64,000 nt of DNA, from the NCBI GenBank assembly GCA_016715885.1, contig JADJXL010000022.1, positions 124,001 to 188,000 of the forward strand, written 5' to 3'. The translations under genes and the position numbers were made by a program. This document shows positions 35,015-44,953 of the stretch, one piece after another. The notes below the pieces were generated by a model, which made no database searches, was not told where the DNA came from, and saw only the letters and a list, made by a program, of their open reading frames with translations. Position 1 is the first letter of the stretch; the number at the start of each line of letters is the position of its first letter. This DNA comes from Polyangiaceae bacterium (GTDB lineage Bacteria > Myxococcota_A > Polyangia > Polyangiales > Polyangiaceae).

Positions 35015-38000
35015 ATGATCAACGTCCAGTGCGACGGATGTAAATCTCCCTACCAGGTCGATGAGCGGCGAGTCCCCGCATCGGGGCTCAAAATGCGTTG
35101 CTCCAAGTGCGGCAACTCGATCTTGGTGGAGAAGCCGACGGTGGATCTTGCGGGACGGAGCGATCTGCCCGTCCCCGCGTCACCACGACCGAAGGGCGTC
35201 GCGCCCGTTTTTCCTCGCGGCCCGGTCCTTCCCAAACAAGGCCTTCCAACGCCCAAAGCCGTGGTTCCAACGACGCCGGAAAAAGCTGCGCTCGCTTTCG
35301 CGCGCGGCGAAGGCAGTCGTTTCGACATCCCCGCGATGGATGATGACGCTCTCGCCGAGCTCGATCTGCCGTCGCCCGCAACGTTGGTTTCAAAAGAAAA
35401 ACCCGTTGCAGTCGCGATGGATCCGCTTGCGGACGAAGGCATTCGCGCATCCGACCGACCTACGGCTCCGCGCGCCGTCGATGAAGCAAGCGTGTTCGAT
35501 CGAATCACGAGCGACGACCATCGCAGGCCGTCCGAACGACCAACGGCCCCGCACCTTCCCGCCGTTGCCGTTCCCAAAACGAGCGTCACCAAAGCTGCCG
35601 AGCGTGATGTCGACGTGCCGCCTCGAGGCAAAGCCACGGTGCGCCAAATGGCTGCGGTGATACCCGATGAAATGGCCCTCGATCTGCCTGCGCTCGCGCC
35701 GTCACGCGACGCCATCGCTCCTCCATTGCCGCAACCCAATCGTTCGGCCGCGGAGCTTTCTGCCGCTGGGACAAACCCGTCGGCACGCGACGCGAACAAG
35801 GCCGAGCTTCCATCTCCCGCGCGCCCACCAGCAAAACGCACGCTCGAGATCGACCTTCCGGATACAGGGCTGCCCATCGACGAAGCAGCAATGGCCTTCG
35901 GCGAAATCGACCTGCCTGCCACCGTGCCTGCGCATGCAGGAGCCAAGGGCTTTGGCGCGATCGGCTTGGCCGCTCCCGCGCCGCCTCGTGAACCGGCCAA
36001 GTCGTTCGGAGAAATCGATCTTCCCGCGGTCCCTGCACCTTCGCCATCCAAGTCCCCGGCTCCGGCGATGAAATCCCGCCCGGGCAACGCCGATCTACCC
36101 GTTCTGAGCGACGCGGCATTCGGCGAAATCGACCTACCTGTTCCCGACGTTGCGACGTCCGACGACGGCGGGTTTGGCGAATTCGAACTTCCTGCTCCCG
36201 AAGCCGACGCGTCCTTCGGCAAGCTCGATCTTCCGCTTCCGGTCGGACAGAGCGGCGAACATCAGTTCCCGCCTGCAGCCAAACCAGCGACGACCGCCAG
36301 CGCTGTCGCCGCGTTTTCCGTGCTTGGCGACCTCGAGCTGCCGCTGACGAGTGAATCGTCGATGAACCTCAGCGCGGTCGTGCTGCCGCCATCCAAGCCG
36401 GCAAGTCCTGCGCTCGACTTCGCGCTCGATGAATTGTCGCTGGATGCGCCCGCGTCGAAGCCGAAAGCGCCGAGCGATGCGACGCGGCAATCCATGCCAT
36501 CCATACCGGGCGAAGAGTTTTCCCTTGGTGTGCAAACGAATAACACGCCTTCACCGGGGCCGAGCAAGGGCACGGACATCACGGGCGGTATCGGCGACGA
36601 AGTGGAGCTCGGTGTTGGCGATGCCGGTGCAGCGGATGCCGCAGCTCGGAAAGACAAACCTGCCAAAGGTGGTCGTCAAGATGCTGCGCCCGCTCCTGCA
36701 ATGAGCCGCAAAGAGCGGTTGCGACGGCGTGCCCTCACCATGGGGATCGCCGTGCTCGTTGCCGTCGGCGGAGGATCCCTCGCGCTCCTGCCCGACATCG
36801 GTCCTTTTGGCATCTATGCCATCACCGACACCATCAAGGCCGATGATCACGCTCGAGCCCTCATGCAGCTCGAAACCAACGTTCAAACGATGCTCGACGA
36901 GGACACTGCGGGCAGTGCCGCTCGTGCATTGACCACGGCCAAAGCCGCGCAGATCAACTTGCCGCGACATCGAGCGACCGCAGCGTATACGGCCTACGTC
37001 GCTTTCCTCAGCAGCATTCGCCATGGACCGCGCGCAAGCGACGAGACGTTCGGCAAACAGTTGCTCGAGTTCGTCGCGGATACACCGAGCCGTGAACGCA
37101 TGCTCGCGGTCGCGGCGAAACACAAGGCTGCAAACAAGCTCGAAGCCGCCAGGCGCGTTGTCAAAGACGCCGGCGGGCCGCAATCGAAGGACATCGATAC
37201 CCTCGCGCTCATCGGGGAGATCGAGCTTGCCGCGGGCATGAAAGAAGACGCGCTCGCCGTGTGGAAACACGCGGTTTCGCTGCGGGAAAAGAGCGCCAGA
37301 GCGCTCTTCGGGCTCGCACGCGCGCAGCATGCCGCCGGTGACTTCAATGCAGCAGAAAAGAACGCTCGCGCAGTCATCGAGGTGTCCCCCAAACACGCCG
37401 GCGCTCGCATTTTACTCGCCACCATCATTGGTCGATTTCCAACCACCGAAGGAGAAGCCATCGCCCTCTTGAGCAAAGTGACGGATCAAGGCGAAGTGCG
37501 CACTGCGACGAGCGAAGGCCAAATCGTGCAAGCCTTCATCGAAGCTGGTCGTATCCATTTGCTCCGTTCACGTGTCTCCGCCGCGGCCGATGCGTTTGCC
37601 GAGGCCCTCAAGATGGATCCGCGCAACGTGCAAGCTCTGATTGGCGACGGCGAGCTCTTCTTCCGATCGGGCCGCAATTCACAAGCCCTGCTTCGATTCG
37701 AAGAAGCCATGCGCGCCGACGATACGAGCATTCCGGCAAAGGTCGGGGCGATCAAAACCCTTCTCGCGCTCGAACGCATGAAGGACGCCAAGGATCTCGC
37801 GAAAAAGATCCGCGAAGCAAAACCTGAATTGTCCATTGGCGCGTATTGGCTCGGCCGCGTCGAAGAAGCGCTTGGCAGCAAAAAAGACGCCGAAACGCTC
37901 TACCTCGAGGCAATCAAGCTCGGCGGCAGCGATTCGGACATCGTCGATGCCTACGTTTCTCTCGTCGCACTCCTGTCGTCGGTTGGTCGAGCTGAAGAGG

Positions 38001-39157
38001 CGCAAGCCAAACTTGCCGAGGCCAGCGCCAAGTATCCCGACCTCGCCGCACTCCATCGCGCCAAGGGTGAGGTGCTCTCGGAAGCCGGCCGCTATGCCGA
38101 AGCTCGCGCGGAATTCGAGGCAGCTCTTGCAAAAGAGGACGACCTTGGAACACGCTTTCGTCTCGGCGTGACGCTCCGCCGCATGCGCCTCTTCGAAGAA
38201 GCAATGGGCGTGCTCGACAAACTCCAGACCGCCGACAAGGATTATCCGGGCCTGGCGCTCGAACGAGGCATCCTTTATGCAGAAATGGGGCAAAGCGAAC
38301 GGGCCCTCGAGATGTACGCCGCAGCGCTCGAAAAAGCGCCCAACGACGTCGACCTCAAGCTCCGCGTAGGATCGACGCAGGTCATTGCTGGACACCCCGA
38401 CGAAGCAGAAAAAATCCTACGCGAAGTATTGAAAGATCGGGCCGCGTCCGCAGATGCCAATCACTTCCTCGGTCGGGCCCTGCTTCTCAAGGGTGGAAGC
38501 GCGGCCGAAGCCATTCGGTTTTTGGATCGCGCCACCGAAATCGATGCCAATCGCGCCGAATATTACCTGTACGTTGGCTGGGCTGCGAACGAGCTCAATC
38601 AAGTTCAGCGCGCCGAACAAGCCATCCAACGCGCCCTGGAGCTAGACCGGGAGCTTGCCGACGCTTATTGGCAACGAGCCATTCTCTATCACAAACAAGG
38701 CCGAACGCTCGATGCGCTCGCGGATCTCCAGGTCGCCCTGGCAAAACGGCCGTCACGCTATGAAGCGTATGCCACGATGGCGCTTTGTTATCAGGACCAG
38801 GCGCGCTGGCCCGATGCAACCGCCGCGTGGATCAAAGCGATCGAGGGCAATGGATCCATCGCGGAATGGCATTATCGCCTGGGCAAAATCTACGAAGGCA
38901 ATGGCAATCGCGCGGCCGCCGCGCCCGAGCTCGACAAAGCCGTCGAGCTCGTCGAGGCGAAACCGAATATGTCGCAATCGTGGCATTTCGACCTGTATTT
39001 CCTTTACGGTGAAACCATGCAAGCCACCGGGCAAAAGGAAAAAGCCCTCAAAGGCTACAAACGATACCTGCAGCTCGCACCCGTCAACAATGCCTATCGG
39101 CCCGATGCCGAGCGAGCCATCAAACTCCTCGAACCACGGGGCCCTGGGTCACACTGA
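35015..39157 (+). CDS. MJ0042-type zinc-ribbon / TPR membrane protein
   Basis: A 1380-residue three-part protein. Residues 1-36 are an MJ0042-type zinc ribbon (Cys6, Cys9, Cys29, Cys32). Residues ~40-565 are disordered and Pro-rich, with several copies of a short FGEIDLP-like motif. One membrane helix lies at ~574-592 behind RRR. Residues ~600-1380 are TPR repeats (for example AEKILREVLKDRAASADANHFLG). The orientation predicted is zinc ribbon inside, TPR outside. Several myxobacterial motility and polarity proteins begin with such a zinc ribbon (GltJ/AgmX), but the rest of this protein differs. Divergent from the parvulin gene. The start has no strong ribosome binding site. Confidence 0.8.
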   Translation: MINVQCDGCKSPYQVDERRVPASGLKMRCSKCGNSILVEKPTVDLAGRSDLPVPASPRPKGVAPVFPRGPVLPKQGLPTPKAVVPTTPEKAALAFARGEGSRFDIPAMDDDALAELDLPSPATLVSKEKPVAVAMDPLADEGIRASDRPTAPRAVDEASVFDRITSDDHRRPSERPTAPHLPAVAVPKTSVTKAAERDVDVPPRGKATVRQMAAVIPDEMALDLPALAPSRDAIAPPLPQPNRSAAELSAAGTNPSARDANKAELPSPARPPAKRTLEIDLPDTGLPIDEAAMAFGEIDLPATVPAHAGAKGFGAIGLAAPAPPREPAKSFGEIDLPAVPAPSPSKSPAPAMKSRPGNADLPVLSDAAFGEIDLPVPDVATSDDGGFGEFELPAPEADASFGKLDLPLPVGQSGEHQFPPAAKPATTASAVAAFSVLGDLELPLTSESSMNLSAVVLPPSKPASPALDFALDELSLDAPASKPKAPSDATRQSMPSIPGEEFSLGVQTNNTPSPGPSKGTDITGGIGDEVELGVGDAGAADAAARKDKPAKGGRQDAAPAPAMSRKERLRRRALTMGIAVLVAVGGGSLALLPDIGPFGIYAITDTIKADDHARALMQLETNVQTMLDEDTAGSAARALTTAKAAQINLPRHRATAAYTAYVAFLSSIRHGPRASDETFGKQLLEFVADTPSRERMLAVAAKHKAANKLEAARRVVKDAGGPQSKDIDTLALIGEIELAAGMKEDALAVWKHAVSLREKSARALFGLARAQHAAGDFNAAEKNARAVIEVSPKHAGARILLATIIGRFPTTEGEAIALLSKVTDQGEVRTATSEGQIVQAFIEAGRIHLLRSRVSAAADAFAEALKMDPRNVQALIGDGELFFRSGRNSQALLRFEEAMRADDTSIPAKVGAIKTLLALERMKDAKDLAKKIREAKPELSIGAYWLGRVEEALGSKKDAETLYLEAIKLGGSDSDIVDAYVSLVALLSSVGRAEEAQAKLAEASAKYPDLAALHRAKGEVLSEAGRYAEARAEFEAALAKEDDLGTRFRLGVTLRRMRLFEEAMGVLDKLQTADKDYPGLALERGILYAEMGQSERALEMYAAALEKAPNDVDLKLRVGSTQVIAGHPDEAEKILREVLKDRAASADANHFLGRALLLKGGSAAEAIRFLDRATEIDANRAEYYLYVGWAANELNQVQRAEQAIQRALELDRELADAYWQRAILYHKQGRTLDALADLQVALAKRPSRYEAYATMALCYQDQARWPDATAAWIKAIEGNGSIAEWHYRLGKIYEGNGNRAAAAPELDKAVELVEAKPNMSQSWHFDLYFLYGETMQATGQKEKALKGYKRYLQLAPVNNAYRPDAERAIKLLEPRGPGSH

Positions 39158-39226
39158 CCTTTGCGCCCGAGCACATCATCGTTCTTCACCCTCCCACTTT
39201 GCGAGTTCGTCGTGTAACGTTCGGGC

Positions 39227-39970
39227 GTGTCGTCGTCTCACGATGCTTCACCGTCCGATTCGTTCGCCAAACGCGCGCTCGTTTGCATTCCCACGTACAA
39301 CGAACGTGACAACATCGAAGCCATCACGCGTGCGGTTCTCGCGGCGGATGAGCGGGTCGATGTGCTCGTGGTCGACGACAATTCGCCCGACGGAACGGGA
39401 AAGCTCGCGGACGAGCTTGCGTTGACGCAGCCGCGGATTCGTGTGCTTCATCGCCCGGAAAAACGAGGGCTCGGCAAGGCGTACTTGCATGCATTTCGCG
39501 AGGCATTGTCGCTCGGATATGGGTTCGTCGTGGAAATGGATGCGGATTTTAGTCACGATCCGGGTCGATTGCCTGCATTGATCGACGAAGCGCAGCGAGG
39601 GACTCATTTGGTTCTGGGTTCACGTTATGTGCCTGGAGGAGGCACGGTGAATTGGAAATTGGGACGACGCCTCCTCAGTCGTGGAGGGTCGCTTTATGCG
39701 CGGACCATTCTCGGCGTGGACGTGGCGGATTTGACGGGCGGTTTCAAATGTTTTCGGCGTGAGGTGCTCGAATCGATCGACCTGGAATCCATCGACAGCA
39801 CGGGATACGCATTTCAGATTGAAATGACGTACCGGGCATTGATGAAGGGGTTCTCCGTCAAGGAACTGCCCATCGTATTCGAAGATCGCCGCGTGGGCCA
39901 ATCGAAGATGAGCCGTACGATTTTCTTGGAGGCGGTGGTGGTGGTGTGGAGGTTGAGGCTATTTGGGTAG
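39227..39970 (+). CDS. polyprenol-phosphate mannosyltransferase (DPM1-like GT2)
   Basis: A 247-residue family 2 glycosyltransferase without membrane segments. It shows the dolichol-phosphate mannose synthase signature: CIPTYNERDNI near the N-terminus, VVDDNSPDGT, then the metal-binding EMDADFSHDP and DLTGGFKCFRR. It transfers a hexose, usually mannose, from a nucleotide sugar to polyprenyl phosphate on the cytosolic side of the membrane, making a donor for lipoglycan or protein O-glycosylation. The start is GTG at 39227. It follows the zinc-ribbon/TPR gene by 69 bp and converges on the ABC permease gene. Confidence 0.9.
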   Translation: MSSSHDASPSDSFAKRALVCIPTYNERDNIEAITRAVLAADERVDVLVVDDNSPDGTGKLADELALTQPRIRVLHRPEKRGLGKAYLHAFREALSLGYGFVVEMDADFSHDPGRLPALIDEAQRGTHLVLGSRYVPGGGTVNWKLGRRLLSRGGSLYARTILGVDVADLTGGFKCFRREVLESIDLESIDSTGYAFQIEMTYRALMKGFSVKELPIVFEDRRVGQSKMSRTIFLEAVVVVWRLRLFG

Positions 39971-39996
39971 CGAGATGAATGCCGCAGCGCCCTTTT

Positions 39997-41733
39997 TCAG
40001 CTTGCTTGCACAGGCTCCGGCTCCGCTGCCGGAGGTGGTTCGGCTGGCGCTTCCGGAGCCGGCACATTGGCCTCGGCAATCGCTGCATCCTCTGCTGCCA
40101 GCAATCGATCACTTTCCGCAAGTGCCGCGTCGTGCTGCGCGATGATTTTCGCCGTGCGCGCCTTCGCCAATCCCAAAAAGAGTAGCCCGAACAGCGCCCA
40201 CGCGGCCGACATGAACACCGAACCGACCACCAAAATGTCTTCCTTGCCCCGATCGAGCGCATCGAGCGCAAGGAAAGCATAAAATGGAGACGGTGCGGCC
40301 ACGACGAGCGCCGACCGATCAGACGCCGACGACACGACGCCCGCAATGGCCGCGACGACCCACGGCCCAATCGCGACGAGGAAATGCACCGCGAGAAGCA
40401 GCATCCGCGCCGCGAGCGTGGTGTTCGTGCGCGACCGCAAAAATGCGGCAAACCCCACGGAGAACGCGAAGAAACCCACGATGTACACGGCGACGATCAA
40501 GATTTCGCCCGTGTACGAGCCGCCCGAATACTTGGGCGGTACGGCAATCAGTCCTACGACCGTCGGAAGCATCAGAGCAACCGTGCCGACGAAGAGCTCG
40601 AGCGTCGAGGTCTTGACGATGCTCGGTCCCAGAAATCGCTTGAATTTTCCGATATTTGCCCGATCCCAATGGAGAACCACGCGGCGCGAAGGTCCGAGAG
40701 AATCGCCGGTGAAAAGATACACGCCCATCATCAGAAAGACGAAGTGGGCAGACAAGGCGGCAATGCACACGCCCATTCGATCCCGCGGGTCGACGGCAAA
40801 AATGGGGATCGACGTCGCAATGGCAAAAATGGGCGTGCAGATGGCATACCAACGCTTCAATCCCGTAGAACGGTCGTCGGTGATGCTCGTCAAATTCGCC
40901 ACGGTCACTTCGTAGAGAAACCAGGCGGGCAGGGCAGCGAGCGCAATGGGCAAAAGCACGAGCAGTCCGAGGTACGTCAGGTCGAACGGCGCACGAGCAT
41001 ACGCTGTCGGAAGCCATACCGGAGGCCCATCGGGAACGCCCGGCCAAAGCGAATGCGCTCCGTAGGACAAACCCACGCCGAGAAACCCGTACACGTTGAG
41101 CGACACGATGACCGCGCATAGAAGCGATACGACCAGCGCAGCTCGCAAACTGTTCATCTTCGAACTGATCGCCAGACCAAATGCGACCGCAAGCCCCGCG
41201 ATCAAAAACAAGAATGCGAATGCAACGATCGTTTCGGTCGCCGTCACACCGCCGAACAAGAACGGAAGCGCTCCGACCGGCGCGAGCATCACGACGTACA
41301 TTCCAATCGACGTGTACGCCGCCAAAAACTTGCCGCGAGCAATGACGGCGGGCCGCAAACCCGTCAAAATCACCGCTTCCCACGTGCGTCCTTCGCGTTC
41401 AGCAGCAATCGCATTCGCCGCCACGCCTGGCCCCACGAACGTCACCACGAAGTACGCAATCGAGAAAAATACTTGAAAAAGAACGTACCCCGTCGTCGCC
41501 GGGCTTTCGTTCATCGATACGAGCCCACCGACCGAAGCAATGAGCAGCGTCGTGAGCACCGCCAGCACGCAAAGAATGACGGGCGTCCGTACGAGGCGTG
41601 CTGATTGCCGCAATTCGCGGATCCACAGCGGATTCGGGTCGTCCAAAAGCCGCCGAAAACGAAACCGTGCCCTGTCCCCCATTCGCCGTGAAACGGGACC
41701 TGCCGGTGCGTTCGTGCCCGTCTGTGCGCTCAT
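39997..41733 (-). CDS. ABC-2 type transporter permease
   Basis: A 578-residue membrane protein with about ten to twelve hydrophobic helices. The start has the ABC-2 pattern: a polar N-terminus (NPLWIRELRQSARL) before helix 1, then AANAIAAEREGRTWEAVILTGL, the coupling-helix segment found in ABC-2/gliding-type permeases. The C-terminal tail is Ala/Glu/Pro-rich. Its ATG overlaps the stop of the ATPase gene (ATGA), so the two form one transporter. The locus context (MoxR, coiled-coil membrane protein) suggests a role in envelope assembly or export rather than nutrient uptake. Confidence 0.85.
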   Translation of the reverse strand: MSAQTGTNAPAGPVSRRMGDRARFRFRRLLDDPNPLWIRELRQSARLVRTPVILCVLAVLTTLLIASVGGLVSMNESPATTGYVLFQVFFSIAYFVVTFVGPGVAANAIAAEREGRTWEAVILTGLRPAVIARGKFLAAYTSIGMYVVMLAPVGALPFLFGGVTATETIVAFAFLFLIAGLAVAFGLAISSKMNSLRAALVVSLLCAVIVSLNVYGFLGVGLSYGAHSLWPGVPDGPPVWLPTAYARAPFDLTYLGLLVLLPIALAALPAWFLYEVTVANLTSITDDRSTGLKRWYAICTPIFAIATSIPIFAVDPRDRMGVCIAALSAHFVFLMMGVYLFTGDSLGPSRRVVLHWDRANIGKFKRFLGPSIVKTSTLELFVGTVALMLPTVVGLIAVPPKYSGGSYTGEILIVAVYIVGFFAFSVGFAAFLRSRTNTTLAARMLLLAVHFLVAIGPWVVAAIAGVVSSASDRSALVVAAPSPFYAFLALDALDRGKEDILVVGSVFMSAAWALFGLLFLGLAKARTAKIIAQHDAALAESDRLLAAEDAAIAEANVPAPEAPAEPPPAAEPEPVQAS

Positions 41734-42872
41734 TGCACATCCCCCCGCGTGACTTCCAGGAAGATTCGCTCGAGCTCGTTACGTTCGGGCTCGACGCCCA
41801 CGATGCCAATACGTTGATGCACCAAGTGCTGAACCATTTCGGCGATTTTCGTTTCGGTGCCCGTGTACCCGACGTGCACGACGCCCCCGATGATGCTGAC
41901 TTCCACGATGCCCGGCCCGCCTCGAAGCAAGTACGCCGCTTGTTCCGGATTGCCGATGACGCGGAGTTTTACGCGACGCACCGCCGGAGCCGCCGGTACC
42001 GGTGGCTGCCACGCTGCTTGTTGCGAAGGCTGCGCGGGATATCCCGGCGGCGCGCCTGGTTGCGCTGTCGGAGGAGCCACGCGCGCTGCGCCCGTGTATG
42101 CAGGCGGAGGCGCGTGCCCCATTGCCTCGGCCGCTCGAATGGCTTCCAGGCGCGACGAAATTTCGTGAATGGGCCCAGCCACCACGAGCCGTCCTTTTTC
42201 CAAAATGCCAATCGATGTACAAACATCCGACAATTCCGTCAAGATGTGTGACGAAAGCAAAATGGTTTTTCCCAGCCCTCGCAGCTCCAAGAGCAAATCC
42301 CGTATCTCGATACGCGCCCGCGGGTCGAGATCGCTCGCCGGTTCGTCCAGAATGAGCACCTTCGGATCGTGCAAGAGAATCCGAGCAAGCTGAAGCCTCT
42401 GCTTCATGCCTTTCGACATTTCCGCCACGAGACGATCCTGAAGTTTGCCGAGGTCGGTCAATTCGAGCACCGCGTCGACGACGTTGATCGAGGGAACTCG
42501 AAATGCGTCCGCGAAAAACTCGAGATACTCGCGCACCGTGATCCGATCGTAAACGCCGGCATGGTCGGGCATGTATCCAATGATTCGGCGGACTTCCTCC
42601 GGATCCATCGTCACGTCGATGCCGTCGATTTCCACGCGGCCCGCCATTGGTTCGAGCAGCGTCGCCATCACGCGAATCGTCGTGGTTTTTCCGGCTCCGT
42701 TCGGGCCGATGAAACCAAAAATTTCCCCCGGCCCCACGTCGAACGTCACGTCGCGCAAAACGTCACGATTGCCATAACGATGCCACAAATGACGCACTCG
42801 AATCGTCGGCGGCGGAAGAGGCGCAGAAGGCTCGGGCGATTCAATCTGGACCGCGCTCGACGCTTCGCTCAC
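41730..42872 (-). CDS. ABC transporter ATP-binding protein with C-terminal extension
   Basis: A 380-residue ATPase. Walker A is GPNGAGKTT (Lys62), the signature is MSKGMKQ (152-158) in place of the usual LSGGQ, and Walker B is VLILDEP with Glu177. The 'SKGMKQRLQLAR' form is typical of CcmA/GldA-like exporters. A Pro/Gln-rich linker (~265-305) leads to an extra ~75-residue domain with beta-strand pattern (RRVKLRVIGNPEQAAYLL), probably regulatory. The start is a GTG overlapping the upstream stop (GTGA), and the stop overlaps the permease start, so translation of all three is coupled. Confidence 0.88.
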   Translation of the reverse strand: MSEASSAVQIESPEPSAPLPPPTIRVRHLWHRYGNRDVLRDVTFDVGPGEIFGFIGPNGAGKTTTIRVMATLLEPMAGRVEIDGIDVTMDPEEVRRIIGYMPDHAGVYDRITVREYLEFFADAFRVPSINVVDAVLELTDLGKLQDRLVAEMSKGMKQRLQLARILLHDPKVLILDEPASDLDPRARIEIRDLLLELRGLGKTILLSSHILTELSDVCTSIGILEKGRLVVAGPIHEISSRLEAIRAAEAMGHAPPPAYTGAARVAPPTAQPGAPPGYPAQPSQQAAWQPPVPAAPAVRRVKLRVIGNPEQAAYLLRGGPGIVEVSIIGGVVHVGYTGTETKIAEMVQHLVHQRIGIVGVEPERNELERIFLEVTRGDVQ

Positions 42873-44953
42873 GGGCGACCTCCTTGACCCACGATCCGCA
42901 CGAGAAGCCGATCTTGTTCGAGCTTCAGCCCCGCATCCGACGTTTTCCCTTCGCCCCCATCGAGCTGCGCCAAAAGTACCGGCACATCCTCCGGGAACCA
43001 ATTCACGACCCCTCCGGCACTCTCTTCAATCGCTTGCCATGCCGCGCTGAGGCCCGCAGCATCATCATCGACGATTCTTTCGAGCGACGAAGCGCGTAGC
43101 GGCTGCATCGTCAGCGACCCCGACCGACCTACCGTTGCCGTCACGCTCGTTAACCAAGCTCGGCCCGGTTTCGTGCTGCCGACGTCTTGACCGGCGCTCG
43201 CCAATACTCGCTCGCCGTCACGAATGGTCGCAAAATAGCGAGCATTTCCGCCGGGCAGCATCAACAGCGCAGCGCGCATGTCACGACCGGAACGATTGAT
43301 GACCGCTGTATCCGTTTCATTCTCCGTCACGATGGCAATGCCTTCACCAAGGTCGGCAAACCCATCCTCGCGAATGACCACGGTTTGCCATGGCAATGCG
43401 GCTACATCGACCAAACGCGCCCCATCACGATCGACCACCAAGTGATCGTTGATCGTCGCCGGCGCCGAGACGAATGCCGTATTCACGACCGATGTCGAAT
43501 CGCTCGTGCGCACCGTGAGATCCTTGGCCCTCGGCGTAAAGAACCCTCGCCACCTGCGCGCCGTACCTTTCGACATTCCCGCGCCTGCTTCGACCAGCGT
43601 GAGGTGTCGTGACCGGCCACTGACACCCTTGGCCACGAACCCAATCACGACGATCGCGAAGAACGTGACGGCGGCAAAAATCGGGAGCCAAATCAGCGCT
43701 CGCAAAGGTTTGCCCTTATTGGCATTCAGCGTGAAATTGATGGGAGCCGCAATCACCGCGTACGCAAGGAGCAAAAGAGCTGCAACCGCAATGGCCCAGC
43801 GCGATCCCTCGTTCGGGTCCAATTGCTTGCGAATACCGTCCGACGAATACCCTGCCGGCGTCGACCCTTGACGATAAATGATCGTGCTACGCCGATCGAA
43901 AGCCCGACGCGCCATATCGAGCACGCGTCCCTGCACCCACGGATCGTCGACTGCGGGTTTGCGCGTCGGGTCGAATGCGAGCAAGTGAAATTCACCGAGC
44001 CCGTAATACGCCGACGCCCCATAACGACTACCGCGCAAATTGCCCCCGGAAAAACCCACGAGCGACTTGCCCACTTCTTCCTCGGCCGACTCCGCAAAAG
44101 GAATCTTCTTCGCGGCATTCGACGGCGCGATGGGCAGCCGCAATTCACGCAACGTCTCCGAATGCACGGACGCCATCGTGACGTCTCCCCCCGCAAACGC
44201 AGCCACCACCGGACTCCGAACATCCTCCGGTCGCGCCAATGCAACCGCCAGCGTGCCGCCGGCCAGGACAAACCCACTCAGCGCATCGAGCTCCACCGCC
44301 GTCACGCGCGACAGCACATCCGAGCGAATGAGCACGGCCGACGCAGGTGCATACAGCGCCGCTCGATCCGGAAGAACGGGATCACCCGTCGCAGGATCGA
44401 ATCGCGGCGATCCAACCTGAAGCTGCGGACCCGAACCATACGAAGGCACGCTGCCCCAAGGCGCGTATTGCGGCGAAATCCAAGCTTCGTGCATCACTCC
44501 GCGAAGACGCGAAGCCTCGGTCACGTCGAGCAAAAACACGCCGGGCGAATTCGTCACGGTCGCCCCGAGCGTGCCTAGCTCGATGCCCGCGTCGTTACGC
44601 ACCACGATCTTCACGTCACCATACACGTTCGCATGCGCTGGCAACCGCACCATCGCCGCAGCGCCCGCGCCAACGACGAAAGGCGCCGTCGCTCGATATC
44701 GAAATTGGTTTGAGTACAAACGGCTTTCGAGCTCGACTTCGCCGCGCACGGGCTGCTGCTCGTTGTTCTGCACGCGCACCAGGAACCCGCTGTAACCTTG
44801 CGGGACCGGCGCTGCGGCGCCGAACATCTGCGTGATGTCGACGGCGACTTGCGGCGCTCCTTGCTGAGGCACCTGTTCAATCGATGTGGCGGACGCCGTT
44901 GAAGCCAGAACGATGCCCGCCGTTAGACTCGACGCAAAAACAAAAGACTTCAT
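42869..44953 (-). CDS. MoxR-cluster membrane protein with GATase-like domain
   Basis: A 694-residue envelope protein. It has a signal peptide (cleavage near STASA), an extracytoplasmic N-terminal half with a beta-rich domain, and a segment (SGFVLAGGTLAVALA, ~226-240) like the glutamine-amidotransferase-type fold found in membrane proteins of aerotolerance (Bat) clusters. Two membrane helices follow (~386-405, 420-441), then a C-terminal beta-rich part of ~240 residues. No catalytic residues are evident. ATGA overlap with the MoxR gene upstream and GTGA overlap with the ABC ATPase gene downstream put it in the middle of a tightly coupled operon. Confidence 0.7.
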   Translation of the reverse strand: MKSFVFASSLTAGIVLASTASATSIEQVPQQGAPQVAVDITQMFGAAAPVPQGYSGFLVRVQNNEQQPVRGEVELESRLYSNQFRYRATAPFVVGAGAAAMVRLPAHANVYGDVKIVVRNDAGIELGTLGATVTNSPGVFLLDVTEASRLRGVMHEAWISPQYAPWGSVPSYGSGPQLQVGSPRFDPATGDPVLPDRAALYAPASAVLIRSDVLSRVTAVELDALSGFVLAGGTLAVALARPEDVRSPVVAAFAGGDVTMASVHSETLRELRLPIAPSNAAKKIPFAESAEEEVGKSLVGFSGGNLRGSRYGASAYYGLGEFHLLAFDPTRKPAVDDPWVQGRVLDMARRAFDRRSTIIYRQGSTPAGYSSDGIRKQLDPNEGSRWAIAVAALLLLAYAVIAAPINFTLNANKGKPLRALIWLPIFAAVTFFAIVVIGFVAKGVSGRSRHLTLVEAGAGMSKGTARRWRGFFTPRAKDLTVRTSDSTSVVNTAFVSAPATINDHLVVDRDGARLVDVAALPWQTVVIREDGFADLGEGIAIVTENETDTAVINRSGRDMRAALLMLPGGNARYFATIRDGERVLASAGQDVGSTKPGRAWLTSVTATVGRSGSLTMQPLRASSLERIVDDDAAGLSAAWQAIEESAGGVVNWFPEDVPVLLAQLDGGEGKTSDAGLKLEQDRLLVRIVGQGGRP

